DNA from: Acidovorax sp. NB1
GTDB lineage: Bacteria > Pseudomonadota > Gammaproteobacteria > Burkholderiales > Burkholderiaceae_C
DNA: 64,000 nucleotides
Direction: 5' to 3'
NCBI RefSeq assembly: GCF_005405905.1
Contig: NZ_BJHU01000035.1
Span: 124,001 to 188,000 of the forward strand
Position numbers and translations under genes: made by a program. Under the pieces are notes generated by a model, which worked only from the letters and a program-made list of their open reading frames with translations, did no database searches and had not been told where the DNA came from. This document shows positions 8,683 through 17,798 of this stretch, in pieces. The stretch's first letter is position 1. Each line of letters opens with the position of its first letter.

Positions 8683-10065
8683 ATGAACCGCCGCAACTTC
8701 TTCTCCGGCGCAGCCACGGCCGTGGCTGCAGCCTCCGTCAGCCGCGTGGCCCTGGCAGCACTGCCCGAGCCCGCCACGCAGTCCAGCGCCGACACAGCTC
8801 CGCCGCTGCACCCGCCCACGGGTCGGCCCTATAACCCCGTGGTTACCCTGAACGGCTGGACCGCCCCCTGGCGCATGAACGCAGGCGTCAAGGAGTTCCA
8901 CCTGGTGGCCGAGCCCGTGGTGCGCGAGGTGGCACCCGGCTTCATGGTCAACCTGTGGGGCTACAACGGCCAGAGCCCCGGGCCCACCATCGAGGTGGTC
9001 GAAGGCGACCGCGTGCGCATCTTCGTCACCAACCGACTGCCCGAGCACACCACCATCCACTGGCACGGCCAGCGCCTGCCCAATGGCATGGACGGCGTGG
9101 GCGGCCTCAACCAGCCCGCGATCCCGCCCGGCAAGACCTTTGTGTACGAGTTCGTGGCGCGCAGGCCTGGCACTTTCATGTACCACCCGCATGCGGACGA
9201 GATGGTGCAGATGGCCATGGGCATGATGGGCCTGTGGATCACCCACCCCCGGGCCACACACCCGCACATCGCGCCGGTTCAGCGCGACTACGCGTTTTTG
9301 CTCAACGCCTTCGACGTGGAACCCGGCAGCATGACCCCCAAGGTCAACACCATGCTGGACCACAACATCTGGTGCTGGAACAGCCGCGTGTTTCCGGCCA
9401 TCAGCCCCCTGGTGGCGCGCCAGGGCGAGCGCGTGCGCATCCGCGTGGGCAACCTCACCATGACCAACCACCCCATCCACATCCACGGGCACGAGTTCGA
9501 GGTGACCGGCACCGATGGCGGGCCCGTGCCCAAGAGCGCGCGCTGGCCCGAGGTGACCACCGATGTGGCCGTGGGCCAGATGCGCCAGGTGGAGTTCATC
9601 GCCGACGAGCCTGGGGACTGGGCCTTCCACTGCCACAAGAGCCACCACACCATGGGCGCCATGGGGCACGACGTGCCCACCATGATCGGCGTGGATCACC
9701 GGGGCCTGGTGGGCAAGATTCAGAAGATCGTGCCCGACTACATGGTGATGGGCGAGCGCGGCATGGCCGACATGGGCGCCATGGAGATGCCGCTGCCCGA
9801 CAACACCTTCCCCATGATGACCGGCACCGGCCCCTATGGCCCGCTGGAGATGGGCGGCATGTTCACCACCTTCAAGGTGCGCGCCAACCAGGCGGCAGGA
9901 GACTACCGCGACCCCGGCGACTACACCCAGCCACCGGGCACGCAGGCCTACGAATGGCAGGGCGCACCGGCCAGCACACCCCGCCCCGCACGCACCGACA
10001 CCCCAGGTATCGCCCCTGGCGCCGCGAACGCCCGCAAACCGGCCGCCAGCGGCCACCAGCACTGA
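8683..10065 (+). CDS. Multicopper oxidase (copper oxidase), Tat-exported
   Basis: 460-residue periplasmic multicopper oxidase, probably oxidising Cu(I) to the less toxic Cu(II). A twin-arginine signal (NRRNFFSG) leads it for export folded. All four copper-ligand blocks are visible: HWHGQRLPNG (about 126), HPHADEM (about 169), HPIHIHGHEF (about 264) and HCHKSHHTMGAM (about 316), the last giving the type 1 Cys and His plus the axial Met. A Met-rich stretch after residue 350 (GERGMADMGAMEM) resembles copper-gathering loops of CueO/CopA-type enzymes. The ATG lies 1 nt after the TolC-type stop. It is shorter than CopA proteins (about 600), with a compact three-domain layout. Confidence 0.92.
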   Translation: MNRRNFFSGAATAVAAASVSRVALAALPEPATQSSADTAPPLHPPTGRPYNPVVTLNGWTAPWRMNAGVKEFHLVAEPVVREVAPGFMVNLWGYNGQSPGPTIEVVEGDRVRIFVTNRLPEHTTIHWHGQRLPNGMDGVGGLNQPAIPPGKTFVYEFVARRPGTFMYHPHADEMVQMAMGMMGLWITHPRATHPHIAPVQRDYAFLLNAFDVEPGSMTPKVNTMLDHNIWCWNSRVFPAISPLVARQGERVRIRVGNLTMTNHPIHIHGHEFEVTGTDGGPVPKSARWPEVTTDVAVGQMRQVEFIADEPGDWAFHCHKSHHTMGAMGHDVPTMIGVDHRGLVGKIQKIVPDYMVMGERGMADMGAMEMPLPDNTFPMMTGTGPYGPLEMGGMFTTFKVRANQAAGDYRDPGDYTQPPGTQAYEWQGAPASTPRPARTDTPGIAPGAANARKPAASGHQH

Positions 10066-10079
10066 GACAGGACCTCCCC

Positions 10080-10577
10080 ATGAAAACTATCAAATTCATA
10101 GCTACCCTCGCTTTACTGGCGGGCGGTAACGCCTCTTTTGGGCATGAAAACATGCCCCACCACAACCGCAATGCACCGGTGGCGAAGGAACAAAAGCCCT
10201 GGGGGATTGCAGGCGACGCCCAGGCGGCGGCCCGCACCATCACCATCCGCATGACCGACGACATGCGCTTCACGCCCCGCCACATCGAAGTGCGCGAGGG
10301 CGAGACTGTGCGGCTGCGCGCCGAGAACAAAGGCCAGGTGCTGCACGAGATCGTGATCGGCACCAAGGCCGAGCTGGACGCGCACGCCGAAATGATGGCC
10401 AAACACCCCGGCATGGAACACGACGAGCCCTACATGGCCCATGTGGCCGCAGGCAAGAAAGGCGACATCGTGTGGCAGTTCAACCGCGCAGGCCAGTTCG
10501 ACTTTGCCTGCCTCATCGCGGGCCACTACCAGGCAGGCATGACCGGGACCATCACCGTGCTGCCGCGCAAGCCATGA
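10080..10577 (+). CDS. Cupredoxin (plastocyanin/azurin-like copper protein)
   Basis: 165-residue exported cupredoxin, a small electron or copper carrier likely paired with the oxidase upstream. The fold's ligands are visible: His in VLHEIVIG and the C-x4-H-x4-M pattern of CLIAGHYQAGM near the C-terminus, giving a type 1 copper site. A His/Met segment (EMMAKHPGMEHDEPYM) sits between them. The ATG at 10,080 follows a purine-rich stretch. The first ~20 codons, which form the signal peptide (KTIKFIATLALLAG), coincide with a copy of a dispersed repeat. Confidence 0.85.
   Translation: MKTIKFIATLALLAGGNASFGHENMPHHNRNAPVAKEQKPWGIAGDAQAAARTITIRMTDDMRFTPRHIEVREGETVRLRAENKGQVLHEIVIGTKAELDAHAEMMAKHPGMEHDEPYMAHVAAGKKGDIVWQFNRAGQFDFACLIAGHYQAGMTGTITVLPRKP
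10087..10148 (+). repeat. Dispersed ~62-nt repeat, copy 2 (encodes a signal peptide)
   Basis: Begins with the near-palindrome CTATCAAATTCATAG, continues with a ~20-nt GC-rich spacer and ends with GCCTCTTTT and TGAAA, the same element order as copies at 1498-1562 (opposite orientation) and 31,107-31,166. It lies wholly inside the 5' end of the cupredoxin gene, where it is translated as the hydrophobic core of the signal peptide. Confidence 0.55.
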
Positions 10578-10608
10578 GCCGCACTCCGCCTTTTGGAGCC
10601 ACAACACC

Positions 10609-11148
10609 ATGAACACACCCCTCACACCCCGTACATCCCGCGCCCAGCCCACGCGCCGCCAATGGCTGGCCGCCGCCCTGCCCGTGGCGGGCGCAGGCCT
10701 GGCCATCGCCCTGCTGCCCACCGCCGCGCGCGCCACCCCGCACACGGCAACCGCCACGCCCCTGGAGGTCTGGAAAGACCCGAACTGCGGCTGCTGCCAG
10801 GACTGGGTGGACCACATGCAGGACCACGGCTTTGCCGTGAAGGTGCACGCCACCGGCAACAACGCCGTGCGCGCGCGCCTGGGCCTGCCGCAAAAGCTGG
10901 GCTCATGCCACACCGCGCTGGTGGGCGGCTATGTGGTCGAAGGCCATGTGCCCGCCAGCGACGTGCGCAAGCTGCTGCAGCAAAAACCCAAGGCCCTGGG
11001 CCTGGCGGTGCCCGGCATGCCCGTGGGCTCGCCGGGCATGGACGGCGCCGTGTATGGCGACCGGCGCGACCCGTACGACGTGCTGCTGGTGGCGCACGAC
11101 GGCAGCACGCGCGTGTTCAACAGCTACAACAAAAAGGCATCGACATGA
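10609..11148 (+). CDS. DUF411 family metal-binding protein, Tat signal
   Basis: 179-residue exported protein of the DUF411 family, found in many copper and mercury resistance loci. The N-terminus has a twin-arginine type signal (TRRQWLAAALP) with a hydrophobic core. The family signatures are intact: WKDPNCGCCQDWVDHM near residue 54 and GSCHTALVGGYVVEGHVP near 98, providing Cys and His ligands. The exact role is unknown. The ATG follows GGAG at a rather long distance. The stop codon overlaps the next gene's ATG (ATGA). Confidence 0.88.
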   Translation: MNTPLTPRTSRAQPTRRQWLAAALPVAGAGLAIALLPTAARATPHTATATPLEVWKDPNCGCCQDWVDHMQDHGFAVKVHATGNNAVRARLGLPQKLGSCHTALVGGYVVEGHVPASDVRKLLQQKPKALGLAVPGMPVGSPGMDGAVYGDRRDPYDVLLVAHDGSTRVFNSYNKKAST

Positions 11149-11516
11149 AAAAGCACCCCTTCTCCATCCCGCTGGCTGCCAGCCTGCTCGTCCTGGTTGT
11201 TGGGCCTGCCTTGGCGCAAGCCCCGGCCGGGGCTGCCGCAGACAACCACAGCAGCCACCACCCCACGGCCACCGCATCGCCCGCACCCCAGGCAGAACTG
11301 AGCGAAGGCGAAATCACCCGCTGGGACCCGCGCACCTTGCGCCTTACCCTCAAACACGGCGAGATCAAGAACCTGGAGATGCCCCCCATGACCATGGTGT
11401 TCCGCGTGGCGGACGCCGGCGTGGTGGGCGATCTGAAACCGGGCGACAAGGTGCGCTTTCGGGCCGAGCAGACCAACGGTGCCTACCACGTCCAGCGGAT
11501 CGAGAAAGCGCCCTGA
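11145..11516 (+). CDS. CusF-like periplasmic copper-binding protein
   Basis: 123-residue exported protein: signal peptide ending ALAQA, a His/Pro linker (NHSSHHP), then a single CusF-type beta-barrel. The copper-binding segment reads KHGEIKNLEMPPMTMVF: the His and the two Met ligands (MTM) of CusF are kept, but the Trp that stacks on Cu(I) in E. coli CusF is replaced by Met. Such proteins carry Cu(I) or Ag(I) in the periplasm. It is the last gene of the copper operon and translationally coupled to the DUF411 gene. Confidence 0.85.
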   Translation: MKKHPFSIPLAASLLVLVVGPALAQAPAGAAADNHSSHHPTATASPAPQAELSEGEITRWDPRTLRLTLKHGEIKNLEMPPMTMVFRVADAGVVGDLKPGDKVRFRAEQTNGAYHVQRIEKAP

Positions 11517-11593
11517 AGCAACTCCACGCGCAGCGCCAGGGCCCTGACGCTGCGCAACTGCCACACGGCCCCTGGGCACCATAATCACCGGCC

Positions 11594-12601
11594 ATGAGTT
11601 CTCACCACGCAATGGCTGGCGACGCTGGCAGCATCACCCGCGTGGCCGGCATCGAGGTCGGCCACTTCACCGAAACCCGCCGCCCCACGGGCTGCACCGT
11701 CATCATCACCCGCGAGGGCGCTGTGGCCGGAGTGGATGTACGGGGTGCCGCGCCCGGCACACGCGAGACAGACTTGCTCCACCCCTCCAACCTGGTGGAC
11801 AAGGTGCACGCCATCATGCTCGCGGGCGGCAGCGCCTGGGGACTGGACGCCGCCACGGGCGCCGTTCGCTGGCTCGAAGAACGCGGCGTGGGGTTTGACG
11901 TGGCCGTGGGCCGCCTGCCCATCGTGCCTGCTGCGGTGCTGTTCGACCTGCTGGTGGGCGACATGCGCGTGCGCCCCGACGCTGCGGCGGGCTACGCCGC
12001 GTGCGAGGCCGCCTCCACCGCCGACCCGGCCGAAGGCAATGTGGGCGCAGGCACCGGTGCAGCCCTGGGCAAGATTTTTGGTATCCAACGTGCAATGAAG
12101 GGCGGCATCGGCACCGCCTCCGTCACCGTGGACGGCGTGACGGTGGGGGCCCTCATCGCCTGCAATGCCCTGGGCGACGTGATCGACCCCGACACTGCGC
12201 AGGTCATCGCCGGGGCTCGCACCGACGACGGCCTGGCGCTGCGCGACACGCGCCGCGCCCTGCTGCGCGGCGACCCGCCCCAGCCCCTGCTGGCGGGCAC
12301 CAACACCACCATCGGCGTGGTCGCCACCGATGCGGTCATCACCAAAGTGCAGGCCCACCGCCTGGCCGTGGCGGCGCACGACGGGCTGGCGCGCAGCATC
12401 AACCCGGTGCACACCATGTCGGACGGCGACACCCTCTTCAGCCTGGGCACGGGCCGCAGCGGCAAGAGCCTGGGCATGATGGTGCTGGCCACCATGGCGG
12501 CCGAGGCCACGGCCATCGCCACGGCGCGGGCCGCACGGGCTGCGCGTGCCATCACGACGGCCGAAGGGCTGTACCTGCCCTCGGCCGCCGAGCTGGGCTG
12601 A
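11594..12601 (+). CDS. P1 family (S58) self-processing hydrolase
   Basis: 335-residue Ntn-type hydrolase of the P1/DmpA-NylC group, which includes aminopeptidases and the nylon-oligomer hydrolase NylC. Family blocks are visible: GIEVGHFTETRRPTGCTV at the start, LAGGSAWGLDAATG, the GNVGAGTGAALGK loop and GGIGTASV. The autocleavage region reads GTNTTIGVVATDA, so cleavage is expected between Asn237 and Thr238, leaving Thr as the nucleophile as in NylC rather than Ser as in DmpA. It has a short gap after the copper operon and seems to be a separate unit. Substrate is unknown. Confidence 0.88.
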   Translation: MSSHHAMAGDAGSITRVAGIEVGHFTETRRPTGCTVIITREGAVAGVDVRGAAPGTRETDLLHPSNLVDKVHAIMLAGGSAWGLDAATGAVRWLEERGVGFDVAVGRLPIVPAAVLFDLLVGDMRVRPDAAAGYAACEAASTADPAEGNVGAGTGAALGKIFGIQRAMKGGIGTASVTVDGVTVGALIACNALGDVIDPDTAQVIAGARTDDGLALRDTRRALLRGDPPQPLLAGTNTTIGVVATDAVITKVQAHRLAVAAHDGLARSINPVHTMSDGDTLFSLGTGRSGKSLGMMVLATMAAEATAIATARAARAARAITTAEGLYLPSAAELG

Positions 12602-12736
12602 AGCGCACAACCTGCCAGCCCCACCCTAATGGAGCATGGCCCCGGTGCAGCGACAGGTGTGGTGCCTGGTCGCTGCGCGGTTTCTGCAAAAGAACCCGCT
12701 GAGCCCGCCGCATGTGGAGGCCCTGCCCTCCCGCCC

Positions 12737-13117
12737 TCAGGCGTATTGCGCCAAGCCGTGGCCGAAGGACCAGTTCTCCTTGGCCACTTCGACAATGTTC
12801 ACGAACACGTCTTCAGGCCGCAGGCCCGGGCTTTCACCCAGCAGCTGGGCAATGCGCTGGAACAACGCCTTTTTCTGCTCCAGTGTGCGCGTGTTGTTGG
12901 CCGTGATCTGGATGAACACCACATCGTCACTGCGCGCCACCCCCAGGTAGGACGGGCTGTAGCGGAAGTTCGCAGCGTCGTGCTCGGTGATGGTCATGAA
13001 CTGATCGTCCTCGGGCACATTGAAGGTTTCGCGCATGGCCCGGTACAGGGTGTCGAAAATCGCCTGCTTGTAGGCAGCAGGCTTGCCAGCACGCATGGCG
13101 ATGTGGATGAGCGGCAT
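12737..13117 (-). CDS. Tautomerase family protein, MSAD-like
   Basis: 126-residue member of the tautomerase superfamily. Pro follows the initiator Met (MPLIHIAM), which after Met removal gives the catalytic N-terminal proline. The length and the C-terminal NWSFGHGLAQ block resemble malonate semialdehyde decarboxylase-type members, whose natural reaction is often unknown. The start at 13,117 is fixed by the need for Pro at position 2; an earlier in-frame ATG at 13,156 adds 13 residues that would bury it. The gene is divergent from a LysR regulator 85 nt away, which is its likely controller. Confidence 0.85.
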   Translation of the reverse strand: MPLIHIAMRAGKPAAYKQAIFDTLYRAMRETFNVPEDDQFMTITEHDAANFRYSPSYLGVARSDDVVFIQITANNTRTLEQKKALFQRIAQLLGESPGLRPEDVFVNIVEVAKENWSFGHGLAQYA

Positions 13118-13202
13118 GAAGGGTCCTTTGTGGAATGCTGGCGCCATCCTATCCATATCGTTATGCTATTGACATTTATATCAACAATAACAATTGAATA
13201 TC
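13118..13202. promoter_or_regulatory. Divergent promoter region, tautomerase / LysR regulator
   Basis: An 85-nt gap between divergent start codons contains the most AT-rich stretch nearby (about 13,150-13,200) in otherwise GC-rich sequence, including TTGACA at 13,169. This is the usual place for a LysR-type operator controlling its divergent target. I do not see an unambiguous -10 box or a perfect T-N11-A palindrome. Confidence 0.5.
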
Positions 13203-14057
13203 ATGGAGCGCCCTCTCGATCTGGACGCTGTCGAAGCCTTTGTCCGTGTGGCCGAACTGGGCAGCTTTACCCGCGCAGCAGAGGCCATGCAGACCACGCA
13301 GGCCGCTGTGAGCCTCAAGCTCAAGCGGCTGGAAGACCGGCTCGGCTGTCGGCTGCTGGAGCGCACGCCCCGGTATGTGGAGCTGTCGGCACAGGGCGCC
13401 GCCTTCCAGGAGCATGCCCGGGCGCTGCTGGCGGCGCATGAGCGTGCCCTGGCCGCGCTGGGCGAAGCACCGCAGCGCCTGACCATCGGCATCAGCGACC
13501 ATGTGGCGGGGCCCGAACTGCCCGCGCTGATTGCACGCATGAATGCCCAAGACCCCCAGTTGTTGATCGACATCCGGATCGGCTCGTCGGGCGACCTGTT
13601 GCAAGGCTTTGACCGGCGCGAACTCGACGCCGCCGTTGTCCGCATGCACGCAGGGCGCAGCGACGGCGATGTGCTGGCAGAGGAGCGTTTTGGCTGGTTC
13701 GCCGCCCCCCACTGGCAACACCGCGCTGGCGACCCACTGCCACTGGCCACCCTGGCAGAGCCCTGCGGCGTGCGCGCGATGGCCGGGCAACTGCTGGACA
13801 CAGCGGGCATGCCCTGGCGCGAGGTGTTTGTGGGCGGTGGCGTGGCAGCGGTGTCCGCAGCTGTGGTGGCGGGACTGGGAGTGGCGGCGCTGGCACCCCG
13901 CATGCTGCCCTGGGGCGCCGTGGACGTGGGTGCACGGCTGGGGCTACCCGAACTGCCGCGCCTGCCCGTGGTGCTCCACAGCCGGGCCCGGGATGGCCGT
14001 CCGCGCGATGCCATTGCAGCACTGTCTGCGGCCTTTAAAAGCGCGGTGCGCGGCTAG
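13203..14057 (+). CDS. LysR family transcriptional regulator
   Basis: 284-residue LysR-type regulator. The N-terminal winged helix-turn-helix is clear (LDAVEAFVRVAELGSFTRAAEAM, TTQAAVSLKLKRLEDRLG, LLERTPRYVELS), followed by a type 2 periplasmic-binding-protein-like effector domain from about residue 90. ATG at 13,203 is preferred to an in-frame TTG 9 nt earlier. Divergent transcription from the tautomerase gene suggests it controls that gene in response to an unknown ligand. Confidence 0.92.
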   Translation: MERPLDLDAVEAFVRVAELGSFTRAAEAMQTTQAAVSLKLKRLEDRLGCRLLERTPRYVELSAQGAAFQEHARALLAAHERALAALGEAPQRLTIGISDHVAGPELPALIARMNAQDPQLLIDIRIGSSGDLLQGFDRRELDAAVVRMHAGRSDGDVLAEERFGWFAAPHWQHRAGDPLPLATLAEPCGVRAMAGQLLDTAGMPWREVFVGGGVAAVSAAVVAGLGVAALAPRMLPWGAVDVGARLGLPELPRLPVVLHSRARDGRPRDAIAALSAAFKSAVRG

Positions 14058-14357
14058 AGCGGGCGGTGCCTGCCCTACTGCCCGCTCCATGGCTCCCCGG
14101 CAGCCAAGATTTCGCAGGCCCGGCCCTGGATGGTCAAAAAATTCTTGACGCTGGCAGCCCGCTCCTGAAGATCGGGGTTCTGGCTCATCCTGCGCCCTAT
14201 GCTGCGGCAGAGCACACCAACAGGGACACACCATGGGATGGGCCGCGCCAGCAAGACGCCGCGCTCAATGTTGCAAAAGGTTAACGGCGGTTTCCGACTG
14301 CACCTGAAAGGTCTGGAAAGGCGCATCATCTTTGTTACCAGCTGGAGGGCCCATCGC
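14058..14357. other. Intergenic region before the chemoreceptor gene
   Basis: 300 nt without a convincing gene. Small open frames present have no ribosome site or recognisable composition. It should hold the chemoreceptor promoter; I do not see a clear sigma-28 or sigma-70 match. The GGAGGG at 14,344-14,349 is the chemoreceptor ribosome site. Confidence 0.5.
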
Positions 14358-15947
14358 ATGAATGTCCTGCAAAACCTGAGCATCAAGACACGTCTTGGTT
14401 TTGGTTATGTCGTTCTCACCTGTGCGTTGATCGTGGTGGCCATCATGGGCCTGCACGGAGAGGCGCAAACACAGGAGAGCCTGGACAATCAGGTCAGCCA
14501 CTTGAACGTGGTCAAAAGCCTGGGCAACCAGGTGCTGGATGCCGCCAACGCACGCGCCATCGCAGCCCGCAACCTGATGATCGCCGGGTCGAAGGAAGAT
14601 GCCGCAGCCGAACTCCGGCTCATCGGGGCAGCACACGACAGCATGGGGCGGGCCCTCAAGAGCGTGGAGGACGCGCTGCAGGCCGCCCCGCCCGAGACAG
14701 CCCCGCTGCGCAGCCTGCTGGCCCAGATCAAGGAAACAGAAGCCGCCTATGGGCCGGTTGCGCTGGAGATCACGCGGCTGGGCAGCCAGGGCGAAAAGGA
14801 GATGGCGATCCAGAAGATCAACACCGAATGCCGCCCCCTGCTGACCAAGCTGGTGGCCAACATAGGCACCTTCCTGGCCGAGAGCGACGCCATCAGCAAA
14901 CGGGCCAGTGCGCAGTCGATGCGCCAGTTTGAATCGCTGCGCCTGCAACTGATCGCGCTGAGTGTGGCGGTGGTGGTGTTTGCCTGCGTGCTGGGCATAG
15001 CGACCACCCGCTCCATCGTGAGGCCGCTGAGCGAGGCCAGCCAGGCCACGCAGGCGTTTGCGCAGGGCAACCTGGCCACCCCGCTGGTGGCGCGGGGCAA
15101 GGATGAAATTGCCACAGTGGTGGCCTCGATGGAGGCCATGCGCCAAAGCCTGTCCAGCCTGGTAGCCGGAGTGCGGCAGGGGTCCGAGAGCGTCTCTACC
15201 GCCAGCGCCGAGATCGCCCAGGGCAACCACAACCTGTCGATGCGCACGGAGCAGCAGGCGAGCGCGCTGCAACAAACGGCCGCATCCATGGAGCAACTGG
15301 GCTCCACCGTGAAGCAGAACGCGGACAACGCGGTCAATGCCAACCGGCTGGCGCACTCGGCATCGGAGATCGCCCAGCAGGGCGGCGATGTGGTGGCTCT
15401 GGTGGTGGCCACCATGAAGGACATCAACGACTCCAGCCGCAAGATCAACGACATCATCAGCGTGATTGACGGGATTGCCTTCCAGACCAACATCCTCGCG
15501 CTGAATGCCGCTGTGGAGGCCGCCCGCGCCGGAGAGCAGGGCCGGGGCTTTGCCGTGGTGGCCAGCGAGGTGCGCAACCTGGCCCAGCGCAGCGCAGCGG
15601 CGGCCAAGGAAATCAAGCAGCTGATCACCGAAAGCGTAGGCCGCGTGGAGCATGGCACTGCCCTCGTGGACAAGGCGGGCCACACCATGACCGAGGTGGT
15701 GGCCAGCATCCGCAGCGTGACCCACCTCATGGGTGAGATCAGCGCAGCAAGCTCTGAACAAAGCTCGGGGGTCACGCAAGTGGGCGAGGCCGTCACACTG
15801 ATGGACCAGGCCACCCAGCAGAATGCAGCGCTGGTGGAAGAGATGGCAGCCGCAGCGTCAAGCCTGCGTGGGCAGGCCGATGACCTGGTGAATGCCGTAG
15901 CGGTGTTCCGTATCCACGGAGGGGGATCGGCGCTGCTGCTCAAGTGA
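14358..15947 (+). CDS. Methyl-accepting chemotaxis protein
   Basis: 529-residue membrane chemoreceptor. Order: helix 1 (about 12-32, [19 protein letters not shown]), periplasmic four-helix-bundle sensor (4HB type, about 35-190), helix 2 (about 195-215), HAMP, then the long cytoplasmic coiled coil. The signalling tip is intact ([33 protein letters not shown], quoted in parts), as are the [17 protein letters not shown] methylation helices. The start follows GGAGGG at 8 nt. No CheB/CheR-binding pentapeptide is present at the C-terminus. Ligand unknown. Confidence 0.93.
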   Translation: MNVLQNLSIKTRLGFGYVVLTCALIVVAIMGLHGEAQTQESLDNQVSHLNVVKSLGNQVLDAANARAIAARNLMIAGSKEDAAAELRLIGAAHDSMGRALKSVEDALQAAPPETAPLRSLLAQIKETEAAYGPVALEITRLGSQGEKEMAIQKINTECRPLLTKLVANIGTFLAESDAISKRASAQSMRQFESLRLQLIALSVAVVVFACVLGIATTRSIVRPLSEASQATQAFAQGNLATPLVARGKDEIATVVASMEAMRQSLSSLVAGVRQGSESVSTASAEIAQGNHNLSMRTEQQASALQQTAASMEQLGSTVKQNADNAVNANRLAHSASEIAQQGGDVVALVVATMKDINDSSRKINDIISVIDGIAFQTNILALNAAVEAARAGEQGRGFAVVASEVRNLAQRSAAAAKEIKQLITESVGRVEHGTALVDKAGHTMTEVVASIRSVTHLMGEISAASSEQSSGVTQVGEAVTLMDQATQQNAALVEEMAAAASSLRGQADDLVNAVAVFRIHGGGSALLLK

Positions 15948-15999
15948 ACGAACAGGCACGCTGAGAGGCGCTGTGCAGGCCTGGTCGATGCGGGCTGGG

Positions 16000-17568
16000 T
16001 TACCGCTGGCTGGAGACTTGTGTTGAGCGCAGCCCGGCCAGCAGTTCAACCACGGGCATGGCACGGGCGAACTTCCAGCCCTGGGCCTCGCGCACGCCCC
16101 GCGCAATCAGGAAGTCCACCTGGTCCTGCGTCTCGACGCCCTCTGCAATCAGCGCCAGCTTGAGCGTATGGGCCATCTCGATGATGTGGGTGGTCACCGG
16201 GCTGATGGCGGCCTGCGCACCGATGCTGGCGATAAAGATGCGGTCGATCTTGAGGGTGTCGATGTCGATGGACTCCAGCATCGACAGGCTGGAGTAGCCC
16301 GTGCCAAAGTCATCCAGCGCAATCGACGCCCCGATCTGCCGGGCCGCCTGCAGCGCGGGCCGCGCGGCCTCAATGTCCACCAGCCCGCGCTCAGTGACCT
16401 CCAGCATGAGGGCGCCCGCAGGAAGTTCCATGGCACTGAAGCGCCGCTGCAAATACTGCACGGGCCCGTCGGCCACCAGGTCCTGGGGCGAGAGGTTCAG
16501 GCTCACATGAAAACCCGGGCGGGCCTTCAGCAGCTCGGGCAGGTCAGCCAGCACCATGTCGATCACATACCGAGTGATGAAAGCGATGACCCCGGCCTTT
16601 TCAGCTTCGGCAATGAACTCGTCCGGCGGCACCAGGGTACCGTTGCGACGGCGCCAGCGCAGCAGAGCCTCGGCCCCCACCCACTGGCCTGTTTCCAGGT
16701 CCACGATGGGCTGGTAGAGGATGAAGAACTCACGCCGACGCAAGGCCGTCCGCAGCCGTACGCGCGGCGAGAGTTGCCACCGGGTGAGCACGGCCACCCC
16801 CAGCGCAAAGAGGGCACTGGCCACCAGCCCCAGCGGTGCCAGGATCAGTGCCTGGGCCTGGAGCCCGCCATAGACCAGGGCCTTGGGCGCAGCGGCAATG
16901 GCCGCAATGTTGTTGTCCTTCGATGCCCGGAAGACGATGTAATGGGTGTCGTTTTGGGCCTGGCTGCTGGCATGGGGGGTGTACAAACCCAGCCATTGGG
17001 CATCGAGCGGGCCCTTGGAACGTATCAGCGCCTGCGGCGTGCTGATCAGCAGCCCCAGCGAGACATCGGCATGAAGCACTGGCATGTCGATCACGATGCC
17101 AGGATGGATGATCACCGCATGGCCATTGCGGGCGTAGATGTTGAAGGGCTGATCGGGGGCAAAGGGCAGGCGGGCGCCGATCCAGCTGGAAATCCCCGTG
17201 GAAGTGACCATGTGGTTGCCAGTGAGCGGCACCAGATCGCTGCCCTGGGTGAGTGTGCTGCAGACCAGCGTGCCATCCATCACCGAGCCCATGCCCTGCA
17301 GGTAGAACGAGGTACCCACCAGCTGCTGCATGCGTGTGAGACTGGCCTGGCTGCAGGGTGGGTGCGGATCCTTGTCCAGTTCATTGAGCGCAGCCACCAG
17401 TTGCTGGCGCGAGGCCACGCCACGCCGCAGAACCTCGTCCGCCAGCGAGGTCAGGTAGGTGATCTGGTCATCCTTGGCCTTGCGGTGGGCCACCCACAAC
17501 GACGCGGCAATGGGAATCAGCGCCGCCAGCAGCAGTGGGATGGAGACAACGACATAGAAGCGTTTCAT
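16000..17568 (-). CDS. CSS-motif EAL c-di-GMP phosphodiesterase
   Basis: 522-residue inner-membrane phosphodiesterase. A first helix (YVVVSIPLLLAALIPIAASLWVA) leads into a periplasmic CSS-type redox-sensing domain with the expected cysteines (PCSQASL and LVCSTLTQ), then a second helix near residue 240 and a cytoplasmic EAL domain from about 265. The EAL domain has GAEALLRWR, the metal and catalytic residues in EVTERGL and DDFGTGYSSL, and KIDRIFI, so it should degrade c-di-GMP. The ATG at 17,568 sits at the first helix; 17,595 is an alternative with no better ribosome site. There is no GGDEF domain. Confidence 0.88.
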   Translation of the reverse strand: MKRFYVVVSIPLLLAALIPIAASLWVAHRKAKDDQITYLTSLADEVLRRGVASRQQLVAALNELDKDPHPPCSQASLTRMQQLVGTSFYLQGMGSVMDGTLVCSTLTQGSDLVPLTGNHMVTSTGISSWIGARLPFAPDQPFNIYARNGHAVIIHPGIVIDMPVLHADVSLGLLISTPQALIRSKGPLDAQWLGLYTPHASSQAQNDTHYIVFRASKDNNIAAIAAAPKALVYGGLQAQALILAPLGLVASALFALGVAVLTRWQLSPRVRLRTALRRREFFILYQPIVDLETGQWVGAEALLRWRRRNGTLVPPDEFIAEAEKAGVIAFITRYVIDMVLADLPELLKARPGFHVSLNLSPQDLVADGPVQYLQRRFSAMELPAGALMLEVTERGLVDIEAARPALQAARQIGASIALDDFGTGYSSLSMLESIDIDTLKIDRIFIASIGAQAAISPVTTHIIEMAHTLKLALIAEGVETQDQVDFLIARGVREAQGWKFARAMPVVELLAGLRSTQVSSQR

Positions 17569-17798
17569 CGGGCACGGCAGTGGTTGGGGTGACACAGGCA
17601 GACACAGGCCTGCCCCGACGCGGTGCCATCATGCACGAACAGGCACTGCCCGGCCAACGGGATTTCAACCAATGCCGAGGCTACCTGGCCTGCGCAAGCA
17701 GGACCGACCACCCTATGATGCAGACAAAAAGGTGGCGCCTATGCCCATGGACCTGTAGAACACGTGCAATATCTTTTCGCAGCGAGGAGAAAGAACCC

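Noticed and set aside
14066-14284. Small rightward open frame before the chemoreceptor
   Set aside because: No ribosome site and protein-unlike composition; treated as intergenic.
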